Notes: a model not told the origin generated them from the sequence alone. A stretch of DNA of 15,537 nucleotides from CAZIQY01 sp964541605 (GCA_964541605.1 CAZIQY010000068.1:1-15537); one strand, 5' to 3'; shown: positions 4,334 through 13,795, counted from the stretch's first letter. Numbers and translations are program-made.

Positions 4334-7141
4334 CTATAAAACTTTCTGCAAAAACTGACCCGTCATGGATCCTTCCGTCCGGGCAACTTCCTCGGGCGTG
4401 CCGGTGGCGATAATTCTTCCCCCTCCCGGGCCTCCCTCCGGGCCAAGGTCGATAATATGATCTGCGGATTTGATGACATCCATGTTGTGCTCGATCACCA
4501 CAACCGTGTTTCCCATATCGACAAGCCTCACCAGAACATTCAGCAGTTTTTCGATATCCGCGGAGTGAAGACCGATGGTCGGCTCATCAAGGATATAGAG
4601 GGTGTTGCTGTTCGTTCGCTTGCCCAGTTCTCTTGATAATTTTATCCTCTGGGCCTCCCCTCCGGACAGGGTCGTTGCCGACTGGCCGAGACGTATATAT
4701 CCCAGACCGACGTCTTGGAGGAGCTGCAGCCTGGATCTAATAGAAGGAATATGATCGAAGAAAGACAGGGCCTGGGTCACCGTCATATCGAGAACATCGG
4801 CAATGTTCCTGTCCTTATATCTGATTTCAAGGGTGTCGGGATTGAACCGTCTTCCGCGGCATACATCACAGGTCACATAGACATCGGGAAGAAAATGCAT
4901 CTCAATTCTGATGAGGCCGTTCCCCTCACAGGATTCGCACCGCCCCCCCTTGACGTTAAAACTGAAACGACCCGGCTTGTAACCCCTGACCCTGGATTCC
5001 GGAAGGCCGGTAAAAAGATCCCGGATATGGGAAAAAATTCCGGTATAGGTGACGGGATTCGAGCGGGGAGTGCGTCCTATCGGTTGCTGGTTCATCATGA
5101 TCACCTTCTCGATACCGCCGAGGTCTACGACGCGTTTTACCTTTCCCATGCCGCCTCTTTGCTGATTCAGACGCCGGGAAAGGACATTGTAAAGTGTTTC
5201 AATGACCATAGTGCTCTTTCCCGATCCGGAAACGCCCGTAACGGCGGTAAAGAGCCCCGTGGGAATCCTGATGTCTATGTTCTTCAGGTTATGTTCACTG
5301 GCCCCTTCCAGTACAATAAATCTTGCCGGCATCGATCTCCGTCCTTCGGGGATGGGAATGAAACACCTCCCCGACAAATACATCCCTGTCAGGGATTTAT
5401 CGCTTCTGCATATCTCTTCCGGCGTACCCTGAAACACCACCTCGCCCCCGTTTATGCCGCCGCCGGGTCCCATATCGATGATATAATCGGATGCCGACAT
5501 CATGGCCGCATCATGTTCCACTACCAAAACAGTGTTCCCCATATCTCTCAAACGATTGAGGGTGGAAATAAGCCTGACATTGTCTCTCTGGTGCAGGCCC
5601 ACCGTCGGTTCATCCAGCACGTAAAGAACTCCGACCAGCCCCGACCCGATCTGAGTCGCCAGCCGGATGCGCTGCCCTTCTCCGCCGGACAGGGTTCCCG
5701 AAGACCGATCCAGGCTGAGATAGTCCATCCCCACGTCGACGAGGAATTTCAATCTTTCTCTGATTTCCTTGAGAATCCTCTCCGACACAAGGGTCTGCTG
5801 ACGGGACAGAGACATGGTTTCGAAGAACGTCAGACATTCTCCTATCGACAGCTTGCAGACTTCATAGATATTTTTGCCTGCCACGGTAACGGACAGGCTT
5901 TCTTTTTTCAGGCGCGAGCCGAGACAGGTGGGACATTCCCGCATGTTAATGTATCTTGCCAAATCCATCCGGACGGCGTTGGAATTCGTTTCCCTGTACC
6001 TGCGGTCAAGCTGGGTGAGAACCCCTTCGAACGGCCGGGAGTAAAAAAACCGCCGCCCGCCCCTGTCCAAATAGAACCTGATTTCTTCGTTTCCCGAACC
6101 GTGCAGGAGCACCTTTTGAATTCTTTCCGGTAACTGACCGAAGGGAGCGTTGATATCAAAATCAAAATGCCGGGACAGGGCGTCCAGAGTCTGAAAATAG
6201 TAAAGGGAACTGCGACCTGCCCAGGGTGCGATGGCTCCTTCCCTGATAGACAGAGCCCTGTCGGGAACCACGAGGTTCTCATCAAAATACATCCGGGTCC
6301 CCAGACCCCCGCAAGGAGGACAGGCGCCATAGGGACTGTTGAAAGAAAAATTCCGCGGAGCCGGCTCAGGCATGCTGATACCGCAAGAGATACATGCATA
6401 TTTTTCACTGAAAAGGATCTCTTCACTCCCGGCCACATCGAGCCGCACAAGACCATCGGAGAGACCGGCCGCGATTTCCAGAGAATCCCTGAGACGCTTG
6501 CGGATTCCATCTTTTATGACCAGACGGTCAACCACCACGTCAACCTCGTGGCGTTTGTTCCTGTCCAGCACGATATCTTCACCGAGTTCCCGGATTTCAC
6601 CATCAACACGAACCCGGACAAAACCCTCTTTTTGAAGTTTTTTTAATTCCTTCTGAAATTCTCCCTTTCTCCCCCTGACAACGGGAGAAAGGATGCTGAC
6701 TTTTGTCTTATCGGGAAGGGCGAGGATGGAATCTACCATCATGTCTATGGTTTGAGATCTGATTTCCCTTCCGCACTGATGGCAGTGCGGGGTTCCAATC
6801 CTGGCAAAAAGAAGACGAAGATAATCATATATCTCCGTGACGGTTCCGACGGTCGAACGGGGATTATGGCTTGCCGATCTCTGCTCGATGGCGATTGCGG
6901 GAGACAACCCCTCTATGGATTCAACCTCGGGTTTGTCCATCTGGCCGATAAACTGTCTGGCGTATGCAGACAGAGACTCCACATAGCGCCTCTGTCCTTC
7001 CGCGTAAATGGTGTCAAAAGCGAGAGATGACTTGCCTGAACCGCTGACACCGGTGATGATGACGAGTTTGTTCCTGGGAATGTCTATGTTGATATTTTTG
7101 AGATTATGCTGCGACGCCCCTTTTATTCTTATACACTTCAT
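4334..7141 (-). CDS. uvrA: Excinuclease ABC subunit A (UvrA)
   Basis: UvrA is the damage-sensing ATPase of nucleotide excision repair; its dimer loads UvrB onto damaged DNA. The 935-residue length is that of full-size UvrA. It has two ABC ATPase modules. The first has Walker A GVSGSGKS at 31-38, signature LSGGE at 484-488 and Walker B DEP at 510-512. The second has Walker A at 636-643, LSGGE at 825-829 and DEP at 852-854. Zinc modules are visible at C250/C253/C274/C277 and C735/C738/C758/C761, the latter in the damage-binding region. A CxxC pair at C120/C123 and another at C403/C406 are also present. No key residue is missing. The gene lies 40 bp downstream of the SurA-like gene and on the same strand as mfd, whose product recruits UvrA. 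No SOS (LexA) box was recognised upstream. Confidence 0.98.
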   Translation of the reverse strand: MKCIRIKGASQHNLKNINIDIPRNKLVIITGVSGSGKSSLAFDTIYAEGQRRYVESLSAYARQFIGQMDKPEVESIEGLSPAIAIEQRSASHNPRSTVGTVTEIYDYLRLLFARIGTPHCHQCGREIRSQTIDMMVDSILALPDKTKVSILSPVVRGRKGEFQKELKKLQKEGFVRVRVDGEIRELGEDIVLDRNKRHEVDVVVDRLVIKDGIRKRLRDSLEIAAGLSDGLVRLDVAGSEEILFSEKYACISCGISMPEPAPRNFSFNSPYGACPPCGGLGTRMYFDENLVVPDRALSIREGAIAPWAGRSSLYYFQTLDALSRHFDFDINAPFGQLPERIQKVLLHGSGNEEIRFYLDRGGRRFFYSRPFEGVLTQLDRRYRETNSNAVRMDLARYINMRECPTCLGSRLKKESLSVTVAGKNIYEVCKLSIGECLTFFETMSLSRQQTLVSERILKEIRERLKFLVDVGMDYLSLDRSSGTLSGGEGQRIRLATQIGSGLVGVLYVLDEPTVGLHQRDNVRLISTLNRLRDMGNTVLVVEHDAAMMSASDYIIDMGPGGGINGGEVVFQGTPEEICRSDKSLTGMYLSGRCFIPIPEGRRSMPARFIVLEGASEHNLKNIDIRIPTGLFTAVTGVSGSGKSTMVIETLYNVLSRRLNQQRGGMGKVKRVVDLGGIEKVIMMNQQPIGRTPRSNPVTYTGIFSHIRDLFTGLPESRVRGYKPGRFSFNVKGGRCESCEGNGLIRIEMHFLPDVYVTCDVCRGRRFNPDTLEIRYKDRNIADVLDMTVTQALSFFDHIPSIRSRLQLLQDVGLGYIRLGQSATTLSGGEAQRIKLSRELGKRTNSNTLYILDEPTIGLHSADIEKLLNVLVRLVDMGNTVVVIEHNMDVIKSADHIIDLGPEGGPGGGRIIATGTPEEVARTEGSMTGQFLQKVL

Positions 7142-7181
7142 TTAACGAAACCTTATACGCTACTGTCCCCTGATCCTCGTT

Positions 7182-8171
7182 TTAAAGCTTTATCTCTACG
7201 TGAGACTTGTTTCTCAGTTCCTTGATCCATTCGGTATATTTTTTTTCCATTTTTTCCTCCTCCAGCTTTTCTTTGATTTCAGCCCGGACAGATTCAACGG
7301 GTTTTAATCCTGCCCCCCTTCTGTCCACAACCTTGATAATATGAAAACCTGCAGAAGACTCAATGACATCACTGATCTCATCCTTCTTCAGACTGAAGGC
7401 GGCATTTTCAACCGCGGGAAGAACCATCCCTCTTTCAATGAAACCGATGTCGCCGCCTGCGGCGGCGGCAGGCCCCTGCGCATAGCCGGCGGCAAGCATG
7501 TCAAAAGGCTCGCCACCTTTCAGACGCTTGTGTATCGCATCCATATCTCTTTTTAGTTTTGCCTTTGTTGCCGCATCGATGTTTCTTGGAAACGGAATCA
7601 AAATCTGCTTGACCCTCACGGCCTCCTTCCCTTCGTAATCTTCTCGATGTTTCAGGTAATACGCCCCTATCTCTTCTTCGCTAACGGCGATTTTGGCTTT
7701 GATCTCACGTCTGACCAATTTCATCGTAATAAGCTGGCTTCTGACCTCTTTTTTATACTCCTCAAAGCTGGACCTTTCCTTGGCAAGGGTCATCAACAGA
7801 TCTTCCATCACGAGCTTCTTTCTCCCAAGAAATTCCTTAATGGCATCCGTGACCTCATCATCCTTGACAACGATGCCGGATTTTTTCGCTTCCTGCTCGA
7901 CAAGACTCTGTTCAATCAGTTTATTCAACATAAATAGTCTTGCTTCTGCCATGACTTTCGCCACGTCCTGATTCTTGTAGGAGTCTTCTATTCTTTTCCG
8001 GTAAGACTCGAAGGCATTATCCAATTCCGACAGGGTAATGATTTCTTCATTTACAACCGCAACAATTCTGTCCACAATCTCGGCATTGACCGCTGTGGAC
8101 ATAAACAACCCCCATAAAAAAAGGATCACCCAGGTTTTAAATATCTTCACAACCGTCCTCCCATTAACCAT
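7182..8171 (-). CDS. SurA-like periplasmic peptidyl-prolyl isomerase / chaperone
   Basis: The product resembles SurA, a periplasmic chaperone that escorts outer-membrane proteins and carries parvulin-type cis/trans prolyl isomerase domains. It has a signal peptide ending near residue 30 (FLWGLFMSTAVNA), then a SurA-type N-terminal helical domain (EIVDRIVAVVNEEIITLSELD, about 31-51, onward to about 165). A single parvulin domain spans about residues 184-284, with VRVKQIL, GGDIGFIERG and GFHIIKV. E. coli SurA is longer and has two parvulin domains, so this is a one-parvulin version of 329 residues. The ATG at 8171 overlaps the upstream stop codon by 1 bp (TAATG). A GTG at 8150 has a better-placed GGGAGG and would leave a cleaner 23-residue signal peptide, so it may be the true start. 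It is translationally linked to another foldase gene upstream. Confidence 0.88.
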   Translation of the reverse strand: MVNGRTVVKIFKTWVILFLWGLFMSTAVNAEIVDRIVAVVNEEIITLSELDNAFESYRKRIEDSYKNQDVAKVMAEARLFMLNKLIEQSLVEQEAKKSGIVVKDDEVTDAIKEFLGRKKLVMEDLLMTLAKERSSFEEYKKEVRSQLITMKLVRREIKAKIAVSEEEIGAYYLKHREDYEGKEAVRVKQILIPFPRNIDAATKAKLKRDMDAIHKRLKGGEPFDMLAAGYAQGPAAAAGGDIGFIERGMVLPAVENAAFSLKKDEISDVIESSAGFHIIKVVDRRGAGLKPVESVRAEIKEKLEEEKMEKKYTEWIKELRNKSHVEIKL

Positions 8172-9196
8172 TATATTTTTTCCTCCGCCTGACGACTTCC
8201 TGAAACGGTTCCTCTTTTAAGCAGGTCCCTGTCAATTTTTATCGACGCGCGTGATCGCAGGCTCGAAATCCACAGGACATACGCCTGTTCCTCTTTTTGC
8301 TTTCTCACATCCGTTATGACGCGCTCTTTTATATCAGAAAATTCCCTTCTGCGTTCTTCTTTTTCGATGATCTTGAAAATATGATAGCCATAGGGGCTTT
8401 TTATGACCTGACTGATCGCACCGGGAGGCAGAGAAAAGATGACATTATCAATGGCCTCCGGCATGATACCCCGGCCGACGAAACCCAGATCACCCCCGCG
8501 GGCGGCCTCAAGACCAATGGAAACTTCCCTGGCCACCTTACCAAACTCCTCGCCGCTCTTTAATCGGGCCAGAATTTTCCCTGACAGTTCATGCTCCCGA
8601 AGGACAATCTGAGCTATATGTACTTTTTTCTCAGGAGCATATTCCTTCCTGTGGGTACGGTAGAATGCCCTGGCTTCTTCCTCTGTAACAGAAATCCCGG
8701 CATTCACATCAGAAGCAATCAGCTTCTCAAGGATCATTCGCTTTTTCAATGCCTTCTTCCAGGCATCAAAATGGACTCTCTGTTCGGCAAGTACTTTTTC
8801 AAACCCTTCCGCCGAATACCCCTCTTTGATTTCCTCAATTTTTTTTATGACCTCGGCATCACTTACCGTCAACGCCAGCTCTGCGGCGCGTGAAAGCATG
8901 ATTTTTTCGTAGATCAGATGATTGAGGACTTCTTCCCGCAGACGATCTTCATCCTCCGGCGTCGGCGAAGAATGGCCCACCGGATAGTACAACGCGCCGG
9001 TGAGTCGTTCTCTGAACTCACCGAGAGTAACCCTCTCGTCATTGACCGTCGCAACGGCCCTGGATGCATCGTCTCTCTGACAGCCGCTGGGAAAAAGAAC
9101 AACAGCCCACAATGCGAGTGTCCAAAGGAGTATGTCGGGGACAGCAAGATGCGTGAACCGATTTATTGTGAAAGCTATGCGGCTTTGAATCGACAT
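8171..9196 (-). CDS. PpiC/parvulin-type peptidyl-prolyl isomerase, probable lipoprotein
   Basis: The 341-residue product has a long N-terminal segment with a hydrophobic stretch (about residues 21-36) ending in FPSGC, so C39 is a plausible lipidation site. Proline at -3 is atypical for a lipobox, so a plain membrane anchor is an alternative. A SurA/PrsA-type helical region follows (AVATVNDERVTLGEF at about 47-61, then charged helices to about 165). A single parvulin domain lies at about 192-278, with KVHIAQIVL, GGDLGFVGRGIMPEAID and YGYHIFKI. It would act on the periplasmic side of a membrane in folding exported proteins. The gene starts 9 nt after the mfd stop codon, with GGAGG just before the ATG, and overlaps the next foldase gene by 1 bp. 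Two related foldases in tandem suggest a division of labour; which clients each serves cannot be told from sequence. Confidence 0.88.
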   Translation of the reverse strand: MSIQSRIAFTINRFTHLAVPDILLWTLALWAVVLFPSGCQRDDASRAVATVNDERVTLGEFRERLTGALYYPVGHSSPTPEDEDRLREEVLNHLIYEKIMLSRAAELALTVSDAEVIKKIEEIKEGYSAEGFEKVLAEQRVHFDAWKKALKKRMILEKLIASDVNAGISVTEEEARAFYRTHRKEYAPEKKVHIAQIVLREHELSGKILARLKSGEEFGKVAREVSIGLEAARGGDLGFVGRGIMPEAIDNVIFSLPPGAISQVIKSPYGYHIFKIIEKEERRREFSDIKERVITDVRKQKEEQAYVLWISSLRSRASIKIDRDLLKRGTVSGSRQAEEKI

Positions 9197-9205
9197 CTTC
9201 CTCCG

Positions 9206-12200
9206 TCAATGAATTAACATGTGCAACAAACCCTTTGCCTGTTCGATGATCTGGTCCCCCTGAAGCCCCGGCATGGAGACATACAGCTTCATGTCCGGTG
9301 TCAGCCGCATATTCATCATTTTGTTCTGAGACATCCTGACTATTTTTTCCGGGTCCACCGGGCTGTCCCGGTGAAACGTTATGAACATGTGCGTACCATC
9401 GTACCCCATCCTTGTCCCCTTCGCAATCTTCAGAAGATTCCTGACGCGGATGACCTCAAAAAGATTTTCCACCTCGGCGGGAACATACCCGAAGCAATCC
9501 GTCAATTCCTCCCTGATCCCCGTCAGAGCGTCATCTGAACCGGTCATGGACAGTCTCTTGTATGTGACAAGCCTTCTATTGACATCCGACATGTAGCCCT
9601 CGGGAATAAATGCCGGTATGTTTAAGTTAATTTCAGGTTTAATTTCCTCCTCGAGCACCGGTTCGCCCTTGATTTCCCGGATGGTTTTTTCCATCAGCTC
9701 CGTATACAATTCGTATCCGACAGCGGAGATGTGGCCTGACTGTGATGTCCCGAGAATGTTTCCCGTCCCTCTGATTTCCAGATCATTGGAGGCAATTCTG
9801 AAACCTGACCCGGGCTCGGAAAAATCCATGATGACGCGGAGTCGTCTCTGGGCATCCCGGGAGAGCATGGCCCCTTTCGGAACCAGGAGATAGGCACAGG
9901 CTTCTTCCTTTGATCTCCCCACCCTGCCCCTCAATTGATAGAGTTGCGCAAGGCCGAACCTGTCCGCCCGGTTGATGATGATGGTATTGGCCGACGGGAT
10001 ATCCAGGCCGGATGCGACAATGGATGTGCAGACCAGGACATCGCAGTCCCTTCTGATAAATTTTGTCATGGCCTGCTCGATCTCTTTTGCCTTCATGCGG
10101 CCATGAACAACCTCGATGACGGCTTCCGGCACAAGCTTGCCGATAAATGTCGCCATCCGGTATATGGATTGCACCCGGTCATGAAGAAAAAAAATCTGCC
10201 CGTCTCTTTTCAGTTCCTGCCGTATGGCTTCCCGGATAATGTCTTCATCAAATTCGAGGACATAGGTCCTGACGGGAATGCGGTTCTCCGGAGGCGTATG
10301 GATAATCGACAGATCGCGGATGCCGACAAGCGATAAATGAAGCGTTCTGGGGATGGGGGTTGCCGTCAGCGTCAGGACATCAACCAGCGTTCGGAGCTTT
10401 TTTAATTTTTCCTTGTGCGCCACACCGAAACGCTGTTCTTCGTCGATGATGACAAGTCCCAGATCCTTGAAGGCGATATCATCCTGCAATATCCGGTGGG
10501 TACCGATGAGAATGTCCACGGTTCCCCTGCGAACCCCCTCGACAATTCTCTTTTGCTCGGCCTTAGTCTTCAGGCGGTTCAAGACTTCGACGCAAACGGG
10601 GAAACTTTTCAACCGGAGCGAGAAATTCTGAAAGTGCTGCTCGGCAAGAATCGTCGTAGGCACAAGAAGAGCCACCTGTTTTCCGTCCATGGCTGCACGG
10701 AAAGATGCCCGCAGGGCCACCTCGGTCTTGCCAAACCCCGCGTCGCCGCAGATCAGCCTGTCCATCGGTTTGGCGTTGTTCATATCAAAATGGACGTCTT
10801 CAATGGATCTGGCCTGATCGGGCGTTTCCTCATACTCAAAGGTCGAGCAGAACTCTTCGTACATCCCGTCGGGGGGAGAAAAGGTATGCCCTTCCATCAC
10901 CTCCCGGGCGGCATAGATGGAAACCAGCTCCTCCGCAACCTCGCGAACGGACTTCCTGACCCTTTCCTTCACCGACTCCCAGGAAGAGCCCCCCAGCCTG
11001 TCGATCCTCGGCACGAAACCGTCCGGACCGATGTATCGCTGAATCTGATCGAGACGGTCAACGGGAATATACAACCTGTCATTCTCCAGATATTCCAGCA
11101 GCAGAAAATCGTTTTCGATGTCTCCGATACGCAGTTTCTGAAGTCCCTGATACAACCCGATGCCGTGGTCCATATGGACCACATAATCTCCTTCCTTCAA
11201 CTCGCCGAAGGATTTCAGGAAATATCCTTCTCTGACGGATCTCGCCCGCTTTCTTGAAACCTTTCTGCCGAAAATCTCCTCGTCGGTGATGACGACCAAC
11301 TTCAGGTCCGGCAGCTGAAATCCCCCCGCTATCCTGCCTTCTCTGAGGATCAGCTTTCCCTGCCGACCATGCTGATTCATGTCCGATAAAAAGGACCCCT
11401 CCCCCTTTCCCGCTTTGAGGGCATACTGACCCAGCAGGTGATCCATACGGTGTATTTCTTCCTGCCCGGCGCACAGAAAAGTAACCAGGTTTCCTTCCTG
11501 AACCCAGCCCCTGATTTTCTCCGCAACGGGACGAAAAATGCCCTCCTCCTCACGGGACACTGCTGTCGCTTTCGGCGGATTCAAGGCCGTATCCATTTGA
11601 ATCTTTATTACATCTTCACCGTCGCCTAAAACCAGCTCATCAAGATGTACCTGTTGAAAGGCTTCACAGCGCCCCATCCAATCTTCCCCCACGATGTATG
11701 AGGACGATTTTTCCAGGTGAAACTTCTCCTCGCTGCGGGCTTTCATCAGAATACGGTCTATCTCGTTTTCAATGTTCTCTTCCGCCTGCCTGATGGAGAT
11801 CATATCGTCAAACACCATGACGCTGTCTTCCGGCAGATAATCGAAGAATACGCCGGGAGCGTCCTTCTGAATCCGCCCGTCCCCCCGGTCATCCGCATCC
11901 GGAAATTCATAAAATATCGGCAGGAAAACAGGATTTACGGAAGATATGATGTTCTCTTCCATCGTTTCCACAAGACGGGTCTTCGCCATTCTGGGAAGCT
12001 CAAGTGCATTGGCCCTGTGTTTGATATTTCGGATGGCCTGTTCCCTGCGTTCATCGGACAGGATGACCTCTCTGGTCGGCAGCAACGTAAACTCTTCCCG
12101 TTCACGGGTTGATCGTTGCGAGGCCGGGTTAAATTCCCTGATCGATTCCAGCTCATCCCCGACAAATTCCATCCTGAGCGGCTGTAAGGCGAGAGGAGGG

Positions 12201-12742
12201 AAAACATCAATGATATGGCCCCTCAGGCTGAACTCTCCCTTTTCCTCAACAAGAGTCACCCGGGTATAGCCTCCTGCAAGCAGTTTCAAAACCAGTTGAT
12301 CCCGTTCAATAAAATCGCCGATGGAGATCGTTTCAACAGTGCTTCCGAAAACTGCCCGCGGGATGACCTTCTGCATCAGGGACCGCAGGGGAAGAACAAC
12401 AACGGACGGTTTCCCGCTCAGCAGGCGAAACAATATCTCCACCCGGGATAATTCCACCTCCCGCTGAAAGGCAAATATGTCCATGGAAAGGATATCCCAG
12501 GCTGGATACAGGAAAACTTCGGCGTCGTCTCCGTTGAGAAAAAAGGAAATGTCCCGGAAGATGTTTCCCGCGTCCCGTTCCCGCGAAGAAACGACAATCA
12601 GGGGCTTCCTGATTTTTTTGAAAAGGATCGAAACAAACAGAGATTTTGCGGAACCATGAAGACCGCTGACCCGGCTTTTCCTGTCTCCACGACCGATCCG
12701 GTCAAACAGAACATCAAAAGCGGGAGTGAGGTTTTTCATCAT
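9206..12742 (-). CDS. mfd: Transcription-repair coupling factor Mfd
   Basis: Mfd is a DNA translocase that pushes stalled RNA polymerase off the template and recruits UvrA, starting transcription-coupled repair. The 1178-residue product is full length. Its N-terminal part resembles UvrB, with the usual degenerate ATP site (about 27-36). The RNA-polymerase-interacting region follows ELKEGDYVVHMDHGIGLYQGL (514-534). The helicase core carries Walker A GDAGFGKT (666-673), DEEQ (767-770), TATPIPRT (793-800) and the RecG-like translocation motif before LRGRVGRS (937-944). A C-terminal regulatory domain starts about residue 1030. The start overlaps the nadA stop codon by 4 bp (ATGA), and the ATG is doubled (ATGATG), so one of two adjacent methionines is used. 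Together with uvrA downstream on the same strand it places the coupling factor and its partner in one gene cluster. Confidence 0.98.
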   Translation of the reverse strand: MMKNLTPAFDVLFDRIGRGDRKSRVSGLHGSAKSLFVSILFKKIRKPLIVVSSRERDAGNIFRDISFFLNGDDAEVFLYPAWDILSMDIFAFQREVELSRVEILFRLLSGKPSVVVLPLRSLMQKVIPRAVFGSTVETISIGDFIERDQLVLKLLAGGYTRVTLVEEKGEFSLRGHIIDVFPPLALQPLRMEFVGDELESIREFNPASQRSTREREEFTLLPTREVILSDERREQAIRNIKHRANALELPRMAKTRLVETMEENIISSVNPVFLPIFYEFPDADDRGDGRIQKDAPGVFFDYLPEDSVMVFDDMISIRQAEENIENEIDRILMKARSEEKFHLEKSSSYIVGEDWMGRCEAFQQVHLDELVLGDGEDVIKIQMDTALNPPKATAVSREEEGIFRPVAEKIRGWVQEGNLVTFLCAGQEEIHRMDHLLGQYALKAGKGEGSFLSDMNQHGRQGKLILREGRIAGGFQLPDLKLVVITDEEIFGRKVSRKRARSVREGYFLKSFGELKEGDYVVHMDHGIGLYQGLQKLRIGDIENDFLLLEYLENDRLYIPVDRLDQIQRYIGPDGFVPRIDRLGGSSWESVKERVRKSVREVAEELVSIYAAREVMEGHTFSPPDGMYEEFCSTFEYEETPDQARSIEDVHFDMNNAKPMDRLICGDAGFGKTEVALRASFRAAMDGKQVALLVPTTILAEQHFQNFSLRLKSFPVCVEVLNRLKTKAEQKRIVEGVRRGTVDILIGTHRILQDDIAFKDLGLVIIDEEQRFGVAHKEKLKKLRTLVDVLTLTATPIPRTLHLSLVGIRDLSIIHTPPENRIPVRTYVLEFDEDIIREAIRQELKRDGQIFFLHDRVQSIYRMATFIGKLVPEAVIEVVHGRMKAKEIEQAMTKFIRRDCDVLVCTSIVASGLDIPSANTIIINRADRFGLAQLYQLRGRVGRSKEEACAYLLVPKGAMLSRDAQRRLRVIMDFSEPGSGFRIASNDLEIRGTGNILGTSQSGHISAVGYELYTELMEKTIREIKGEPVLEEEIKPEINLNIPAFIPEGYMSDVNRRLVTYKRLSMTGSDDALTGIREELTDCFGYVPAEVENLFEVIRVRNLLKIAKGTRMGYDGTHMFITFHRDSPVDPEKIVRMSQNKMMNMRLTPDMKLYVSMPGLQGDQIIEQAKGLLHMLIH

Positions 12743-13650
12743 GAAATCGCAAGCATCCTGTCAAGGGCTTTCCGGGCGGGGATTCTTATCTCCTCCGGCA
12801 CCTTGATGACATGCTTCATCTCCGTCAGGGCGTTTACAATATCATCCAGGATAATTAATTTCATGGTCCTGCAGATCAGTTTCTCAGACGCAGGAATGAA
12901 GGTCATATCCGGATTCTGTTTCTTTAGCTGATAAAGGAGTCCCATTTCCGTACCGATAATCATCTCACTGACATCGGATTCCCTGGCGAACCTCAGAATA
13001 CCTCCCGTTCCCCCCACAAAATCGGCCATAGCAAGGACATCGGGCGGACACTCGGGATGAGCGGCAAAAAGCGCACGGGGATGTTCCCCCTTGACCTTTC
13101 TGATGTCATCCACCGTTACAAAGTGGTGAACCGGACAGTATCCGTTCCAGGGAATGATTTCTGTGTCCGTAAACCCTGACACATAACGCGCCAGGTTTCC
13201 GTCAGGCGCCATGATAATTTTCTTATCCCCGGCGAGAGAACCGACAACCTTCAACGCATTGGACGAGGTGCAGCATGCGTCACTCAATGCCTTTATCCGG
13301 GCGGATGAATTGATATAGGTTACCACAGGTACGCCCGGGTGATCTTTTCTCGTTTGTATCAGCTGTTTTTCCGTGATCATATCGGCAAGGGGACAACCGA
13401 CATCCAGTCTCGGGAGGAGGACGGTTTTGTCCGGACAGATAATGGAAGCGCTCTCCGCCATGAAATGCACGCCGGCAAAGACAATCACATCGGCATCCGT
13501 TTTAGCGGCGCCCAGGCTCAGCATGAGAGAATCTCCAAGAATATCGGCGATGTCCTGAATCTCGCCCGGTTGGTAATAATGAACGAGCAAAACGGCATTC
13601 CTGTCTTTCAGCAACTTCCTGATCTTGTTCTGCAACTCTCTCTGATCCAT
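12739..13650 (-). CDS. nadA: Quinolinate synthase NadA
   Basis: NadA condenses iminoaspartate with dihydroxyacetone phosphate to quinolinate, the second step of de novo NAD synthesis, using an oxygen-sensitive 4Fe-4S cluster in the cytoplasm. Key segments are VLLVHYYQPGEIQDIADILGDSL near the N-terminus, HFMAESA, and NSSARIKALSDACCTSSNA. Three cysteines with the family spacing are present. Counted from an upstream in-frame ATG at 13683, these are C97 in LDVGCPLA, C183 in GYCPVHHF and C271 in KLICRTMK. They are 86 and 88 residues apart, as expected for the cluster ligands. The start at 13650 (MDQRELQNKI, 303 residues) is preferred, because the ATG at 13683 lies inside an intergenic palindrome and lacks a ribosome-binding site; AGAGG precedes 13650 at a loose distance. 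No nadB or nadC is in the window. It is the first gene of the long minus-strand cluster. Confidence 0.95.
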   Translation of the reverse strand: MDQRELQNKIRKLLKDRNAVLLVHYYQPGEIQDIADILGDSLMLSLGAAKTDADVIVFAGVHFMAESASIICPDKTVLLPRLDVGCPLADMITEKQLIQTRKDHPGVPVVTYINSSARIKALSDACCTSSNALKVVGSLAGDKKIIMAPDGNLARYVSGFTDTEIIPWNGYCPVHHFVTVDDIRKVKGEHPRALFAAHPECPPDVLAMADFVGGTGGILRFARESDVSEMIIGTEMGLLYQLKKQNPDMTFIPASEKLICRTMKLIILDDIVNALTEMKHVIKVPEEIRIPARKALDRMLAIS

Positions 13651-13680
13651 TTTGCGGCAAACCTCTTTTCCCTTAGTTTT

Positions 13681-13712
13681 CATTCCGGAATTGATCCGGC
13701 ATCCAGTCCCTG
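13681..13712. repeat. REP-like inverted repeat, copy 2
   Basis: The segment has the CCGG-centred palindrome CCGGAATTGATCCGG followed by CATCCAGTCCC. Its right half matches 15 of 18 positions inside the 2792-2863 element. It lies in the nadA leader, over the upstream in-frame ATG. It is probably a copy of a dispersed short palindromic repeat. Confidence 0.4.
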
Positions 13713-13737
13713 GCGGGTCGGTTTAATCGTTTTTATT

Positions 13738-13767
13738 ATCCTATGAGGTATTTTTATTCAAGGACAA
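13738..13767 (-). promoter_or_regulatory. Possible promoter for the nadA-mfd cluster
   Basis: On the minus strand TTGTCC (13762-13767) and TAGGAT (13738-13743) are 18 nt apart and match sigma-70 hexamers at 4 of 6 each. The placement fits a transcript starting about 80 nt before the nadA ATG at 13650. The match is moderate and other AT-rich hexamers occur nearby. Confidence 0.3.
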
Positions 13768-13795
13768 AAGAGGCCCCGCTCTGTCACCTTATATG

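Noticed and set aside
4715..6133. 472-codon open frame on the plus strand inside uvrA
   Set aside because: It is fully antisense to uvrA, which has every expected motif. It has no recognisable domain, and its composition is what a shadow frame of a moderately GC-rich gene gives.
5908..6510. 200-codon alternative minus frame within uvrA
   Set aside because: It overlaps conserved UvrA residues in another frame and has no independent ribosome-binding site or domain.
7142..7181. LexA/SOS box upstream of uvrA
   Set aside because: No CTG-N10-CAG-like or other recognisable LexA operator was seen in the 40-bp gap.
10415..11257. 280-codon open frame on the plus strand inside mfd
   Set aside because: It is antisense to the conserved Mfd translocase core and has no family features; it is a shadow frame.
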